DNA of 64,000 nucleotides from Rhizobium rhododendri (GTDB lineage Bacteria > Pseudomonadota > Alphaproteobacteria > Rhizobiales > Rhizobiaceae). Both the position numbers and the translations under genes were made by a program. How positions within the stretch are numbered: position 1 is the first letter of the stretch; each line of letters starts with the position of its first letter. The DNA is taken from contig NZ_CP117267.1 in NCBI RefSeq assembly GCF_007000325.2, positions 1,612,001 through 1,676,000 on the forward strand, given 5' to 3'. The notes beneath the pieces were generated by a model that did no database searches, was not told the DNA's origin, and saw nothing but the letters and a program-made list of their open reading frames with translations. Positions 9,131 to 18,551 of this stretch are shown here, in pieces.

Positions 9131-9811
9131 ATGCTGTTCGAACGCCCCCTCGTGCCGGCCCGGCTCATTGCCCGCTACAAGCGCTTTCTCTTCGACGCCG
9201 AACTGGAGAGCGGCGGCATCGTCACCGGTTTCTGCCCCAACACCGGCTCGATGCGCGGCCTGACGACGCCGGGGTCGCGCATCTGGCTCTCCGAGCACGA
9301 CAGCCAGACGCGTAAATACCGTTATGTCTTCGAGTTGATCGAGGCTGACGGTACGCGGGTGGGCGTCAACACCGCCTTGCCAAACCGGCTGGCCGAAGAG
9401 GCCATCCGCGCCGGACTGGTCGCCGATCTCGGCACCTATCCCGATCTGCGCCGCGAGCAGAAATACGGGCGCAATTCGCGTATCGACATGCTTCTGGCAG
9501 GCCCCGGCAAGGCGCCAGCCTATGTCGAGGTCAAGAACGTCCACTTCGCCCGCACGCCCGGCCTCGCCGAGTTTCCGGATTCGGTGACTTCCAGGGGTGC
9601 AAAGCACCTGGAGGAACTCGGCGACATGGTGGAACTCGGTCACCGGGCGGTGATGCTCTACGTCATCCAGCGCGATGATTGCACCCGCTTCCGGATCTGC
9701 GATGACCTCGATCCGCAGTACGGGCGCGCCTATCTCAGGGCCCGCCAGCGCGGCGTCGAGGCCTTTGCGCTCAAATGCTCTATATCGCCGCTCGAAATCA
9801 CGGCCGCATGA
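9131..9811 (+). CDS. sfsA: SfsA family protein
   Basis: A 226-residue member of the SfsA family (sugar fermentation stimulation protein), with an N-terminal OB-like part ([11 protein letters not shown]) and a nuclease-like C-terminal part containing [10 protein letters not shown]. In E. coli it was linked to maltose metabolism, and the fold suggests nucleic acid binding; the biochemical role is not settled. It lies 57 bases after phaC and 72 bases before map. Confidence 0.9.
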   Translation: MLFERPLVPARLIARYKRFLFDAELESGGIVTGFCPNTGSMRGLTTPGSRIWLSEHDSQTRKYRYVFELIEADGTRVGVNTALPNRLAEEAIRAGLVADLGTYPDLRREQKYGRNSRIDMLLAGPGKAPAYVEVKNVHFARTPGLAEFPDSVTSRGAKHLEELGDMVELGHRAVMLYVIQRDDCTRFRICDDLDPQYGRAYLRARQRGVEAFALKCSISPLEITAA

Positions 9812-9883
9812 TTGATCCCCATGGACGAACCCGGCATAGCTGCACTACAAACTCAAACGGCAATTCTAGACTGAAGGCATATC

Positions 9884-10720
9884 ATGGTGAACTATATCGA
9901 AGCAGCGACGGCATCGCCGAAGAATACCGGCGCGATCCGTCTCTACGGAGACGATGCTTTTGCCGGCATGCGCAAGGCCTGCCAGCTGACGGCACGCTGC
10001 CTCGACGAAATGGCTGCTCTCATCGTTCCGGGCGTCGCCACCGACGTGCTCGACCGCTTCGTCTTCGAATTCGGCATGGACCACGGCGCCTACCCGGCGA
10101 CGCTGAACTATCGCGGCTATACCAAGTCGAGCTGCACCTCGATCAACCACGTCGTCTGCCACGGCATTCCCAACGACAAGGGCCTGCGCGAAGGCGATAT
10201 CGTCAACATCGACGTCACCTACGTGCTCGATGGCTGGCATGGCGATTCCAGCCGCATGTACCCGGTCGGTGTCATCAAGCGTTCGGCCGAACGACTGCTC
10301 GAGGTCACCTATCACTCGCTAATGCTCGGCATCGCGGCGGTCAAGCCGGGCGCCCGCATCGGCGCCATCGGCGAGGCGATCCAGACCTATGCCGAGGGTG
10401 AGCGCTGCTCGGTGGTGCGCGATTTCTGCGGCCACGGCGTCGGCAGCCTGTTTCACGATTCGCCCAACATCCTGCATTACGGCCGTGCCAGCGACGGCCC
10501 CGAGATGCGCGAAGGCATGATATTCACCATCGAGCCGATGATCAATCTCGGCAAGCCGCACGTCAAGGTGCTTGCCGATGGCTGGACAGCCGTGACGCGC
10601 GACCGCTCGCTTTCGGCCCAGTACGAACATACCGTCGGCGTTACCTCGACCGGCTGCGAGATCTTTACGCTGTCGCCCGCCGGGCTCGATCGGCCGGGCC
10701 TTCCTCCTTATCAAGGGTGA
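9884..10720 (+). CDS. map: Methionine aminopeptidase, type I
   Basis: A 278-residue cytoplasmic metalloprotease that removes the initiator methionine. The five metal ligands can be placed: Asp in VNIDVT, Asp in GWHGDSSRM, His in GHGVGSLFH, Glu in FTIEPMI and Glu in QYEHTVGV. Length is normal for the family. radC starts four bases after the stop, so the two are almost certainly cotranscribed. Confidence 0.95.
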   Translation: MVNYIEAATASPKNTGAIRLYGDDAFAGMRKACQLTARCLDEMAALIVPGVATDVLDRFVFEFGMDHGAYPATLNYRGYTKSSCTSINHVVCHGIPNDKGLREGDIVNIDVTYVLDGWHGDSSRMYPVGVIKRSAERLLEVTYHSLMLGIAAVKPGARIGAIGEAIQTYAEGERCSVVRDFCGHGVGSLFHDSPNILHYGRASDGPEMREGMIFTIEPMINLGKPHVKVLADGWTAVTRDRSLSAQYEHTVGVTSTGCEIFTLSPAGLDRPGLPPYQG

Positions 10721-10723
10721 ACC

Positions 10724-11566
10724 ATGGCCAAGCGCCCCGGTCCGGAAAACGGACATGGCGAGAGATCACCAGACAGCGAGGCCATACCGGGCGATAGCGA
10801 ACCGGCGCTGTTCGACGAACGGATGTTCTTTGCCGAGCAGCCGGCCAAGACAGCCCAGATGCGAAAACCCATCGAGCTTCAAAAGCCCGACCCCATGGCC
10901 CATGTCCATGGTCATCGCGAACGGCTGCGGACGCGCTACCGCGAAAATGGCGATGCGGCGCTGGCCGACTACGAGATCCTCGAACTGCTGCTGTTCCGGC
11001 TGATCCCGCGCCGCGACACGAAGCCCATCGCCAAGGCGCTGATCGACCGCTTCCAGACGCTGGGCGGCGTTATGGGCGCGCCAGTTGCGCTGCTGCAGGA
11101 AGTCAACGGCATCGGCGAGGCGGTGGCGCTTGATCTCAAGCTGATGGCCTCGGTCGCCCAGCGAATGCTGAAAAGCGAGATCCGTGGCAAGAAGGTGCTG
11201 GCCTCCTGGTCCTCCGTCATCGACTACTGCCACAGCGCCATGGCCTACGAAACCCGAGAGCAATTCCGCATCCTGTTCCTCGACAAGCGCAACACGCTGA
11301 TCGCCGACGAGGTGCAGGGACGCGGCACCGTCGACCACACGCCGGTCTACCCGCGCGAGGTCGTCAAGCGGGCGCTGGAGCTATCGGCAACGGCGATCAT
11401 CCTCGTCCACAACCATCCCTCCGGCGACCCGACCCCGTCGCGCGCCGACATCGACATGACCAAGACCATCGTCGATACGGCCAAGCCGCTCGGCATCGTC
11501 GTCCACGACCACATCATCATCGGCAAGGACGGCCATGCGAGCTTCAAGGGGTTGCGGCTGATCTGA
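10724..11566 (+). CDS. radC: RadC family JAB-domain protein
   Basis: A 280-residue protein with a variable N-terminus, a helix-hairpin-helix region ([13 protein letters not shown]) and a C-terminal JAB/MPN metalloprotease-like domain with the motif [14 protein letters not shown]. The family is named for DNA repair, but its real function is not established. The start is three bases after the map TGA, with GGTGA from the end of map acting as ribosome site. Confidence 0.9.
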   Translation: MAKRPGPENGHGERSPDSEAIPGDSEPALFDERMFFAEQPAKTAQMRKPIELQKPDPMAHVHGHRERLRTRYRENGDAALADYEILELLLFRLIPRRDTKPIAKALIDRFQTLGGVMGAPVALLQEVNGIGEAVALDLKLMASVAQRMLKSEIRGKKVLASWSSVIDYCHSAMAYETREQFRILFLDKRNTLIADEVQGRGTVDHTPVYPREVVKRALELSATAIILVHNHPSGDPTPSRADIDMTKTIVDTAKPLGIVVHDHIIIGKDGHASFKGLRLI

Positions 11567-11762
11567 GGTCAGCAGCGCCCTCGCCTGCGCCCACGTTTCG
11601 GCGTGCCCTGTCACGATTTCATCATAGTTTCTTCAGGTGGCTGTCAGTCTGGTCTGGCAGAACGACGACACTGCAGATCGCGGCATCCCCGGATGCTCGA
11701 GACGTGCGGGAGTTCGATCGCTTTACCCCGCCAGGCCGCTCCGGCCGGCGCCCGGAGATACC

Positions 11763-12365
11763 ATGCTGACAGCAGCTTCGCCGCGCCGCTTTTCATCCCT
11801 TCGCCTGATGGCGCGGGGATTTTTCATGTATGGGGTCCTGCCCCTGCTCGCCCTGATCGGCGGCTTCTATGCTCATATGATCGCCACCACGAATTTCCAT
11901 CCGGTCATTTCAGGCGAACTCTACCGTTCGTCGCAGCCTTCCGCCGCCACGATTGCCGCACTGCAGAAGCAGTATGGCATCAAGACGATCATCAACCTGC
12001 GCGGCGAAAATGCTGGCCATGGCTGGTACGATGCCGAAGTCGCCGAGGCCAAGGAACTCGGTATCAACCACATCGACTTCCGCATGTCCTCGCGCCACGA
12101 ACTGACGCAGGAGCAGGCGGCAACACTGGTGCAGCTGATGCGCGATGCACCGAAGCCGCTTCTGATCCATTGCCAGGCCGGCGCCGACCGCACGGGTCTT
12201 GCCACCGCCCTCTATCTTGCAGCGATCGACAAGACTACCGAGAAGGTCGCCGAAGGCCAGATGTCGATCATCTACGGCCACGTCTCGCTGCCGATCAGCG
12301 CCGCCTATCCGATGGACGAGACCTTCGAAAAGCTCGAACCCTGGCTCGGCCTCTCCAATTCGTGA
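11763..12365 (+). CDS. Membrane-anchored dual-specificity/tyrosine phosphatase
   Basis: A 200-residue protein with one N-terminal membrane segment (about residues 20-42) and a phosphatase domain. The signature HCQAGADRTG is the HCX5R(S/T)G P-loop with catalytic Cys and Arg, and ELYRSSQP is the usual entry motif of this bacterial DSP-like family. The topology suggests a periplasm-facing or membrane-tethered enzyme. The start at 11763 is chosen because CGGAG lies seven bases upstream; the frame extends further upstream without domain support. The substrate is unknown. Confidence 0.85.
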   Translation: MLTAASPRRFSSLRLMARGFFMYGVLPLLALIGGFYAHMIATTNFHPVISGELYRSSQPSAATIAALQKQYGIKTIINLRGENAGHGWYDAEVAEAKELGINHIDFRMSSRHELTQEQAATLVQLMRDAPKPLLIHCQAGADRTGLATALYLAAIDKTTEKVAEGQMSIIYGHVSLPISAAYPMDETFEKLEPWLGLSNS

Positions 12366-12468
12366 TTGTCCGCCGTTAGACAATCTGTAACACTGCTCCG
12401 GTACCGATTGAACTGCGTATATTGTGCGACGCACCACTGATTCGCATTCAATCCTGCGGGGCCATTCG

Positions 12469-13869
12469 ATGTACCAATACGATCTTATTGTTGTCGGCAG
12501 CGGTCCGGCTGGCCGCAGGGGCGCCATTCAGGCTGCCAAGCTCGGCAAGACGGTTCTGGTCATCGAGCAGGGCAAGCGCGTCGGCGGCGTCTCCGTCCAC
12601 ACTGGCACCATCCCTTCGAAGACACTGCGCGAAACGGCGCTCAACCTGTCCGGCTGGCGGGAACGCGGCTTCTATGGCCGCGCCTACCGCGTCAAGCAGC
12701 AGATCAGCGCCGAAGACCTGCGCCGCCGCCTGCTGATCACCCTCGACCACGAGGTCGAGGTGCTTGAGCACCAGTTCGCCCGCAATCACGTCCAGCACGT
12801 TCGCGGCAAGGCGAGCTTCGTCGATCCACGCACGATCGAAATCACCAAGGACGACGGCGAGGTCGTGCGGGCGACTGCGACCAGCATCCTGCTTGCCGTC
12901 GGCACAAAACCATTCCGCCCGAGCTACATGCCGTTCGACCACCAGACCGTGCTCGACAGCGACGAAATCCTCGAGATGGAAACGCTGCCGCGCTCGCTGA
13001 TCGTCATCGGCGCCGGCGTCATCGGTATCGAATACGCGACGATCTTCTCTTCCCTCGACACGCAGGTCACACTTCTGGATCCGAAATCGACGATGCTCGA
13101 CTTCATCGACAAGGAGATCGTTGAGGATTTCACCTACCAGCTGCGCGACCGCAACATGAAGCTGCTGCTCGGACAGAAGGCCGACAAGGTGGAGAAACTC
13201 GAAAACGGCAAGGTCGAGGTCACCCTCGGCAGCGGCCGTCGCCTGGTCACCGACATGGTGCTGTTTGCCGCCGGCCGCATGGGCGCCACCGACGAGCTCA
13301 ACCTGCCGGCCGCAGGGCTGGAGGCCGACAGCCGTGGCCGCCTCTCGGTCAACCCTGAAACCTTTGCCACCAGCGTGCCGCACATCTTTGCCGCCGGCGA
13401 CGTCATCGGCTTCCCGAGCCTTGCCTCGACCTCGATGGAACAGGGCCGCATCGCTGCCCGCGTTGCCGTCGGCGCCATCGCCAAGGAACCGCAGAAATAT
13501 TTCCCCTACGGCATCTACGCCGTGCCGGAAATCTCCACCTGCGGCCTCACCGAGGAAGAGGTCAAGGAACGCGGCATCCCATACGAATGCGGCATCGCCC
13601 GCTTCCGCGAAACCTCGCGCGGCCACATCATGGGGCTGGATACCGGCCTGCTGAAGATGATCTTCTCCTTGAAAACCCGCCGCCTGCTCGGCGTCCACAT
13701 CGTCGGCGAAGGCGCAACCGAGCTGGTCCATATCGGCCAGGCCGTGCTCAACCTGAAGGGCACCGTCGAGTATTTCGTCGAGAACACCTTCAACTACCCG
13801 ACGCTGGCCGAAGCCTACAAGATCGCAGGCCTCGACGCTGGCAACCGTATGGGCGACATCAAGTCGGAG
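12469..13869 (+). CDS. sthA: Soluble pyridine nucleotide transhydrogenase (energy-independent, SthA)
   Basis: A 466-residue flavoprotein of the pyridine nucleotide-disulfide oxidoreductase family whose frame closes at TGA 13873-13875. FAD-binding VVGSGPAG is at the N-terminus, and the second Rossmann motif is VIGAGVIGIEYA. The region that carries the redox cysteines in lipoamide dehydrogenase reads VGGVSVHTGTIPSKT here, so the disulfide is absent, as expected of SthA. SthA moves hydride between NADPH and NAD+. The start ATG 12469 has a weak GGGG site. Confidence 0.9.
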
Positions 13870-13918
13870 CTTTGAGGGTTTTCAACCGGCTGAAACCGGT
13901 TGAGCCTAACGATCGCGG

Positions 13919-13949
13919 AAAAAACCACGCGATGGGAGCCATCGGTGGG
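13919..13949 (-). terminator. Rho-independent terminator of the candidate ncRNA
   Basis: On the minus strand CCAC-CGATGG, loop CTC, CCATCG-C-GTGG is followed by TTTTTT. It has ten base pairs with one bulged C. The T run exists only on the minus strand, which fixes the direction. Confidence 0.7.
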
Positions 13950-14200
13950 ATCGAGCGGAAAGTCGGAACAGGCGCTGAAAGCTGCCTCGCAGCGGTAGTG
14001 GGTCGTTCAGTCTCTAAGTGACACCTCTCAGCGCCTCCCGTCCGGCCTGACACCGCCGGGTGGGACCCTCCACACCCGCCAGCCGCTCCCATTCGACCGG
14101 CTGACAGGTGCGTCTGCACCGCTGCATACAAGAGGTCCGTCGTAGCCCATTCGCCACGCTTTTCCTCTGGAGGTGACCGTACCTGCGGTCGGAAAAGCAG
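13919..14200 (-). ncRNA. Candidate structured non-coding RNA, family not identified
   Basis: No credible protein is present, but on the minus strand the region folds into successive hairpins and ends in a terminator. Read on the plus strand, the paired arms are GCTTTTCC 14158-14165 with 14191-14198, enclosing GACCG/CGGTC; GGTGC/GCACC 14107-14120; CGGGTGGGA with TCCACACCCG 14057-14078; and AGGCGCTGA/TCAGCGCCT 13970-13978 with 14028-14036, enclosing GCTGC-CTC-GCAGC. The 3' end is a ten-pair stem followed by six T (minus strand) at 13919-13949. The 5' end is unknown and may reach about 14260. I compared it mentally with RNase P RNA, tmRNA, 6S and SRP RNA and found no convincing match. Confidence 0.5.
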
Positions 14201-14270
14201 CCTGCGTCCTGCCCCATCCCCAAACCGGCCCCGCTGAAACTGCCACGCCTGACAGCCACATCGGGACGAT

Positions 14271-14302
14271 TGGAATATATTCCTATTTTCCGAAAATAGG
14301 AA
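14271..14302. promoter_or_regulatory. Two adjacent AT-rich palindromes
   Basis: GGAATATATTCC (14272-14283) is a perfect 12-base palindrome, directly followed by and overlapping a second one with 10-base arms TCCTATTTTC and GAAAATAGGA around a single C (14281-14301). They stand out as AT-rich in GC-rich surroundings. They lie just upstream of the minus-strand candidate ncRNA, so they may be an operator or part of its promoter. No regulator can be named. Confidence 0.45.
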
Positions 14303-14354
14303 GAGAAATTTTACCGGGTGCAAGATTGACGTCGGTTAGCCCCTGCGCCAGCAC

Positions 14355-14400
14355 GCCCCCCTCTGTCACCGCGTGACATCTCCCCCACAAGGGGGGAGAT
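14355..14400 (+). repeat. Dispersed palindromic repeat, copy A
   Basis: A short element of the form CCCCCTCTGTC, small palindrome, GACATCTCCCCC, spacer, GGGGGGAGAT. Its internal arms CATCTCCCCC/GGGGGGAGAT form a hairpin. The reverse orientation of the same unit is found at 14478-14524, and another copy lies inside uvrB at 60328-60373. Confidence 0.75.
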
Positions 14401-14477
14401 TGGCCGGGGCAACTTTCTATCGCAAAACCAGTACCGAACTCACAGCGCCCTTCTGGTAAACCGCAACCTATCGGCTG

Positions 14478-14524
14478 ATCTCCCCCCTCGTGGGGGAGAT
14501 GTCGGCGTCGCCGACAGAGGGGGG
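14478..14524 (-). repeat. Dispersed palindromic repeat, copy B (inverted relative to copy A)
   Basis: ATCTCCCCCC-TCGT-GGGGGAGAT is followed by GTCGGCGTCGCCGAC and AGAGGGGGG. Read on the minus strand it has the same order as copy A. The two copies flank about 80 bases and could pair with each other in a transcript crossing both. Confidence 0.75.
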
Positions 14525-14560
14525 TGGCGCCACGCGCCGGATACCCGCCGCCCCAAACGC

Positions 14561-14592
14561 AAAAAGGCCCCGCCGCGAACGGCAGGGCCTTC
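14561..14592 (-). terminator. Terminator of tig
   Basis: On the minus strand GGCCCTGCCG-TTCG-CGGCGGGGCC is followed by TTTTT. A ten-pair stem with a UUCG tetraloop lies 26 bases past the tig stop codon. Confidence 0.9.
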
Positions 14593-14617
14593 AAAACTTG
14601 CAGAGAGTTCCGAAGAA

Positions 14618-16105
14618 TTACTCGGCGGTGTCGTCGGTTGCCTTCTTCTTCGAAGCGGCCTTTTTCTTCGGAGCGGCTTCTTCGCCTTCGGCTTCTTCAG
14701 CCTTGGAAGCTTCTGCCTTGGCAGCCTTCTTCTTCGGCGCCTTCTTGCCTTCGCTCTTCTCGGTGCTGTCGTCGTCTTCGGCGAGCAGCGCTTCCTTGGT
14801 GACCGTCTTGTCCGTCACGTCGACTTCGGAGAGCAGGTGGTCGATGACCTTTTCTTCGAAGATCGGCGCGCGCAGGTTGGCGGATGCGCCGGGCGTGTTG
14901 CGGAAGAATTCCAGGATTTCCTTTTCCTGGCCCGGGAACTGGCGGAGCTGTTCGTAGAGCGCGCGCTGCAGTTCGTCTTCGCTGACTTCGATGCCGGCCT
15001 TTTCGCCGATTTCGGAGAGAACGAGGCCGAGGCGGACGCGGCGTTCGGCAAGCTTCAGATACTCGGCGCGAGCTGTTTCTTCGGTCGTGTCTTCGTCTTC
15101 GAAGGTCTTGCCGCTTTCACCGAGATCGGTCTGGATCTGGCGCCAGATGCTTTCGAATTCGGCTTCGACGAGCTTCTGCGGGGTGTCGAACTGATACATC
15201 TCGTCGAGCTGGTCGAGGATCTGGCGCTTGACCTTCTGGCGCGTGACCGAGCCGTACTGGCTTTCGATCTGGCCGCGAACGATTTCCTTCAGGCGATCGG
15301 CCGATTCGAGGCCGAGTTTTGTGGCCAGTTCGTCATTGATCTCGGTGGCGGCGGCAGAGGCCACGTCCTTGATCGTCAGATCGAAGGTGGCTTCCTTGCC
15401 GGCCAGGTTCTTGGCTGGGTATTCGCTCGGGAAGGTGACCGTGATGACCTTCTCGTCGCCAGCCTTGACGCCGACGAGCTGCTCTTCGAAGCCCGGGATG
15501 AAGCGGTTCGAGCCGATGATCAGCTCGGCATTTTCGTCCTTGCCGCCTTCGAAGGCTTCGCCGTCGACCTTGCCGAGGTAGTCGAGGGTAACGCGGTCGC
15601 CATCGGCAGCAGCGCCTTCTTTGGTCTCGTAGGTGCGGGCGCTCTCGGCAATCTTCATGATCTGCTCGGTCACTTCGTCTTCGCCGATCTCGGCGACTTC
15701 GCGGATGACCTTGATGCCGTTGACCGGCTTCAGTTCGATCGCAGGGATGACTTCGTAGGACAGCGTGAATTCGAAGTCGGCTTCGGCAGCGAGGATCTTC
15801 TCGGCTTCGTCCTTGTCTTCGGTCATGGCGATTTCAGGCTGGGTGGCAGACTTTTCGCCGCGGCCGGTGAGGATCTGCGCCGGCTGGTCGCGAACGATCT
15901 CGTTGACGAGATCGGCCATGATCGACTTGCCGTACATCTTCTTCAGATGCGCTGGCGGGACCTTGCCGGGACGGAAGCCGTTGATCTTGACCTTGTCCTT
16001 GACCTCTGCAAGGCGCTCGTTCATGCGGCCTTCCATGTCCTTGGCCGGAATTACGACCTTGATTTCGCGCTTCAGCCCTTCAGCCAGCGTTTCGATAACC
16101 TGCAT
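14618..16105 (-). CDS. tig: Trigger factor (ribosome-associated prolyl isomerase chaperone)
   Basis: A 495-residue chaperone that binds ribosomal protein uL23 at the exit tunnel. The N-terminal ribosome-binding domain contains the signature GFRPGKVP near residues 43-50. The FKBP-type PPIase domain lies at about 155-245 ([17 protein letters not shown] and [10 protein letters not shown]), followed by the alpha-helical C-terminal domain. It ends in a Lys/Ala/Glu-rich tail ([10 protein letters not shown]), common in alphaproteobacterial trigger factors. The start at 16105 is chosen because AAGGTTGAG precedes it and [10 protein letters not shown] matches the family N-terminus. Confidence 0.95.
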   Translation of the reverse strand: MQVIETLAEGLKREIKVVIPAKDMEGRMNERLAEVKDKVKINGFRPGKVPPAHLKKMYGKSIMADLVNEIVRDQPAQILTGRGEKSATQPEIAMTEDKDEAEKILAAEADFEFTLSYEVIPAIELKPVNGIKVIREVAEIGEDEVTEQIMKIAESARTYETKEGAAADGDRVTLDYLGKVDGEAFEGGKDENAELIIGSNRFIPGFEEQLVGVKAGDEKVITVTFPSEYPAKNLAGKEATFDLTIKDVASAAATEINDELATKLGLESADRLKEIVRGQIESQYGSVTRQKVKRQILDQLDEMYQFDTPQKLVEAEFESIWRQIQTDLGESGKTFEDEDTTEETARAEYLKLAERRVRLGLVLSEIGEKAGIEVSEDELQRALYEQLRQFPGQEKEILEFFRNTPGASANLRAPIFEEKVIDHLLSEVDVTDKTVTKEALLAEDDDSTEKSEGKKAPKKKAAKAEASKAEEAEGEEAAPKKKAASKKKATDDTAE

Positions 16106-16294
16106 TTTCTCAACCTTCATTTCGTAGCGGCGGTGCCCAGACAGCCGTTCGTTTCAATGAGCACGACGCCGGACCGACGACCGGGCGTGGCTTTTCATGC
16201 AATTCTCAAACATTTTGCAGGAGGCAAAATGGCGCGTCTTCTCGCAAGCCTTCGGATGAGACTGTATCAGCCTCCCCCGGCAGCAAAGCAGCCT

Positions 16295-16379
<85 letters not shown>

Positions 16380-16521
16380 GTCCCTAAAACCGCATAGCAA
16401 TGCCTACGCATGAGGCCTTCCGGAGCGCGGCGTCTCTATATCACCCGTTTCAAACCGCGCAAAGGAAAAATGACAGTTGTGCGGACAGGATCGGGCAATC
16501 CCCGATTTTGTTCGAAAAGCC

Positions 16522-17124
16522 TCAGTATAGCGGCTCTTCATACACAGGCTTGTTGTCGAGAAGCAGGGCTTTGATCTGTGCCGTGCCAGCCGGCGATACG
16601 CGGGCGGAGATGGCCATCCGGCCGCCCAGCGGCGCCTGCTCGAGCCTATGCCCCTCGCCTTCCGGCACGTAATAGCTCTCGATCCCGTAATCGACCCGGA
16701 TCGTCGCGGTATCTGCCGTCGGGCGATAATCGAAGGGCTTGCTGGCAAGCACGACGGTGCCGTCCTTTGGCGCCAACGGCACGAAGGATGATTCGGCGAT
16801 GCCCCAGTAGCCATCTGCCTGCTTTGTCAGCCGCACCGAAAGCGTCTGCTCGCCCGCGACGGGAGGCCGCTCGCCCACCAGCGTCGACACCGGCACATTC
16901 GAGATATCGTAATTGAGGATGACGTAGTCGCCGCGCAGAAGATCGCGCGGATCGACCGGCGATGCCTTCAGCAGCACCTCGGAGCCGTTTCGCAGGATCG
17001 TCGCGCGGCTGACGATCATGGTGCCGACCACAACAGTCTGCAGCAGCGCCAAAGCGATGGCGGCGATATAGGCGCGGCGGGCGAACGGCCGGCTCTCGCT
17101 GGCGGCGTCGATCAGAAAGCTCAT
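16522..17124 (-). CDS. GDYXXLXY-domain membrane protein
   Basis: A 200-residue protein with one N-terminal membrane helix (about residues 20-42) and an extracytoplasmic domain containing GDYVILNY near residue 65, which is the motif that names the GDYXXLXY family. Its start codon overlaps the stop of the upstream DUF2157 gene by the ATGA arrangement, so translation is coupled. The pair recurs together in many bacteria; function is unknown. Confidence 0.85.
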   Translation of the reverse strand: MSFLIDAASESRPFARRAYIAAIALALLQTVVVGTMIVSRATILRNGSEVLLKASPVDPRDLLRGDYVILNYDISNVPVSTLVGERPPVAGEQTLSVRLTKQADGYWGIAESSFVPLAPKDGTVVLASKPFDYRPTADTATIRVDYGIESYYVPEGEGHRLEQAPLGGRMAISARVSPAGTAQIKALLLDNKPVYEEPLY

Positions 17125-18224
17125 GGCGTGACCTCCGGCGACGGGCTTGCAAAACGGCGTTCCACGCGGATCACCAGCCAGGCGACGACCGCAACCAGGA
17201 GCCCGGCAACCAGGAAGAAGCCCGATGTCCCGATGATCGAGCCGATGGTTTCGGAGGCGAGAAACAGGATCTCGCCGGCAAACACCAGATAACCGGTGTA
17301 GCGCACCGCGCCGTTGTCACGCCCGCAGAGAGTGATGGCGCCGACCGCGATGGCAAGCGTCGCAAGACCCAGCGCAATGAGGCGGGGTCCGCTGACGATC
17401 TCGATATGCAGCAGCAGAAGACCGATAGCGACGATGCAGAATGTGTAGAAGGCCGGCGTCGGCCCGGCGGTGCGCAGCATTCCGGCCAGCGGCGGAAGCG
17501 GAACGGCGACGCACAGGAAGGCGACAAGCCCGATGGCTGTGTAGAGCACCGCCATCCCCAATCCGTCGTTCAGGGAATAGATCCAGGTGAGCCAGCCGAT
17601 CAACAGCAGGTAGACCAGATGCCGCGCCCGCGCGGCGCCGGTATAATAGATCAGCGCCAGCACGATGGCAGCCATCAGCGGCGGCGCATAGGGCGGCCAG
17701 CCGATCCAGTTCGAAAGATTGTTTTCGAGATAGAGCGCGAAATAGCCCCAGGCGAGAAAGCCGGCAACCACGACTTGGCTGCCGGAGCGAAACATCAGCG
17801 CCGAGAGGCAGGCAAGCCCGAACCACAGCAGCACCATCGTCATCTCGTCGCCCGAAAGATGATACATCTGCGCCACCAGCGACACCGCGCCGCCAAAGCT
17901 AAGGGTGGCAAGCAGCAGCATGGCGGCGGCCAGCGACGTCTGGTTGCGGGAGGAGAAGGCGGCACCGGACAGATAGAAGCTCCAGATCAGCACCAGGCAC
18001 CCGACGACCCGAACCAACCTCGGTATGGCCTCCCAGTTGGAAGCAACCAGCAGCAGGATGGCTGATGCCACCAGCAGCGCTGCCAGCACCGCGAGAACTC
18101 TCCCGAGGCTGAAGCTCGCCGGACGACTGTCGTAATCCGCCATGATGGCAGCTGCCTGGTCGCTTTCGAGCAAGCCCTTTTCCACCCAGCCGCCGAGATC
18201 TCTCTGAAGTCTGCCGCGATACAT
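17121..18224 (-). CDS. DUF2157 polytopic membrane protein
   Basis: A 367-residue protein. A short cytoplasmic N-terminus (RDLGGWVEKGLLESDQAAAI) is typical of DUF2157 and is followed by about ten hydrophobic segments. The start at 18224 is preferred because GAGGCAG lies just upstream and the domain begins at once; the frame runs 34 codons further without support. It overlaps the GDYXXLXY gene by four bases. The family function is not known. Confidence 0.85.
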   Translation of the reverse strand: MYRGRLQRDLGGWVEKGLLESDQAAAIMADYDSRPASFSLGRVLAVLAALLVASAILLLVASNWEAIPRLVRVVGCLVLIWSFYLSGAAFSSRNQTSLAAAMLLLATLSFGGAVSLVAQMYHLSGDEMTMVLLWFGLACLSALMFRSGSQVVVAGFLAWGYFALYLENNLSNWIGWPPYAPPLMAAIVLALIYYTGAARARHLVYLLLIGWLTWIYSLNDGLGMAVLYTAIGLVAFLCVAVPLPPLAGMLRTAGPTPAFYTFCIVAIGLLLLHIEIVSGPRLIALGLATLAIAVGAITLCGRDNGAVRYTGYLVFAGEILFLASETIGSIIGTSGFFLVAGLLVAVVAWLVIRVERRFASPSPEVTP

Positions 18225-18551
18225 TACTGCCTCATGCTGCACCCGGCGCCATCCGCCTCGCCATTCTCTATAGCGACCAAATGTGGCAGGTGGCAAATGC
18301 TGGCAGGCCTGGCTTTTTCGCTGCACGACATCCGGAGGCGTGGGAATTTAACGCTCCGTTAGGATCACTACATTATACTCGACTAATGGAGTGTTGATTG
18401 AGCAATCAGATATGCGCCAGTGGCATGCCTGGCAATCGGTTGCAGCTTGGTAAACCCCGATATCTCGCCGGCGAAAGTGCGGCTCTCGGGTAATTCGAAG
18501 CAACCGACCGATCGTACGCAGACTGATACGCAGACCGAGTTCGTGACGTTT
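18225..18551. other. Intergenic region without a supported gene
   Basis: Short open frames occur on both strands, but none has a convincing ribosome site, codon pattern or domain. The region presumably contains the promoter of the DUF2157 operon (minus) and the promoter of the small RNA that follows (plus); no clear consensus was located. Confidence 0.5.

Noticed and set aside
13879..13902. Hairpin TCAACCGG/CCGGTTGA just after sthA as a terminator
   Set aside because: A good eight-pair stem, but no T run follows on either strand, so it was not called a terminator.
14028..14060. SRP RNA-like motif (CAGGCCGGACGGGAGGCGC) on the minus strand
   Set aside because: It resembles the SRP domain IV consensus only loosely; the tetraloop and the AGCAG side do not match, and the transcript is too long.
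13859..14323. Minus-strand frames of 77-154 codons in the sthA-tig gap
   Set aside because: Three overlapping frames of similar quality, none with a ribosome site or protein-like composition. The region is better explained as structured RNA.
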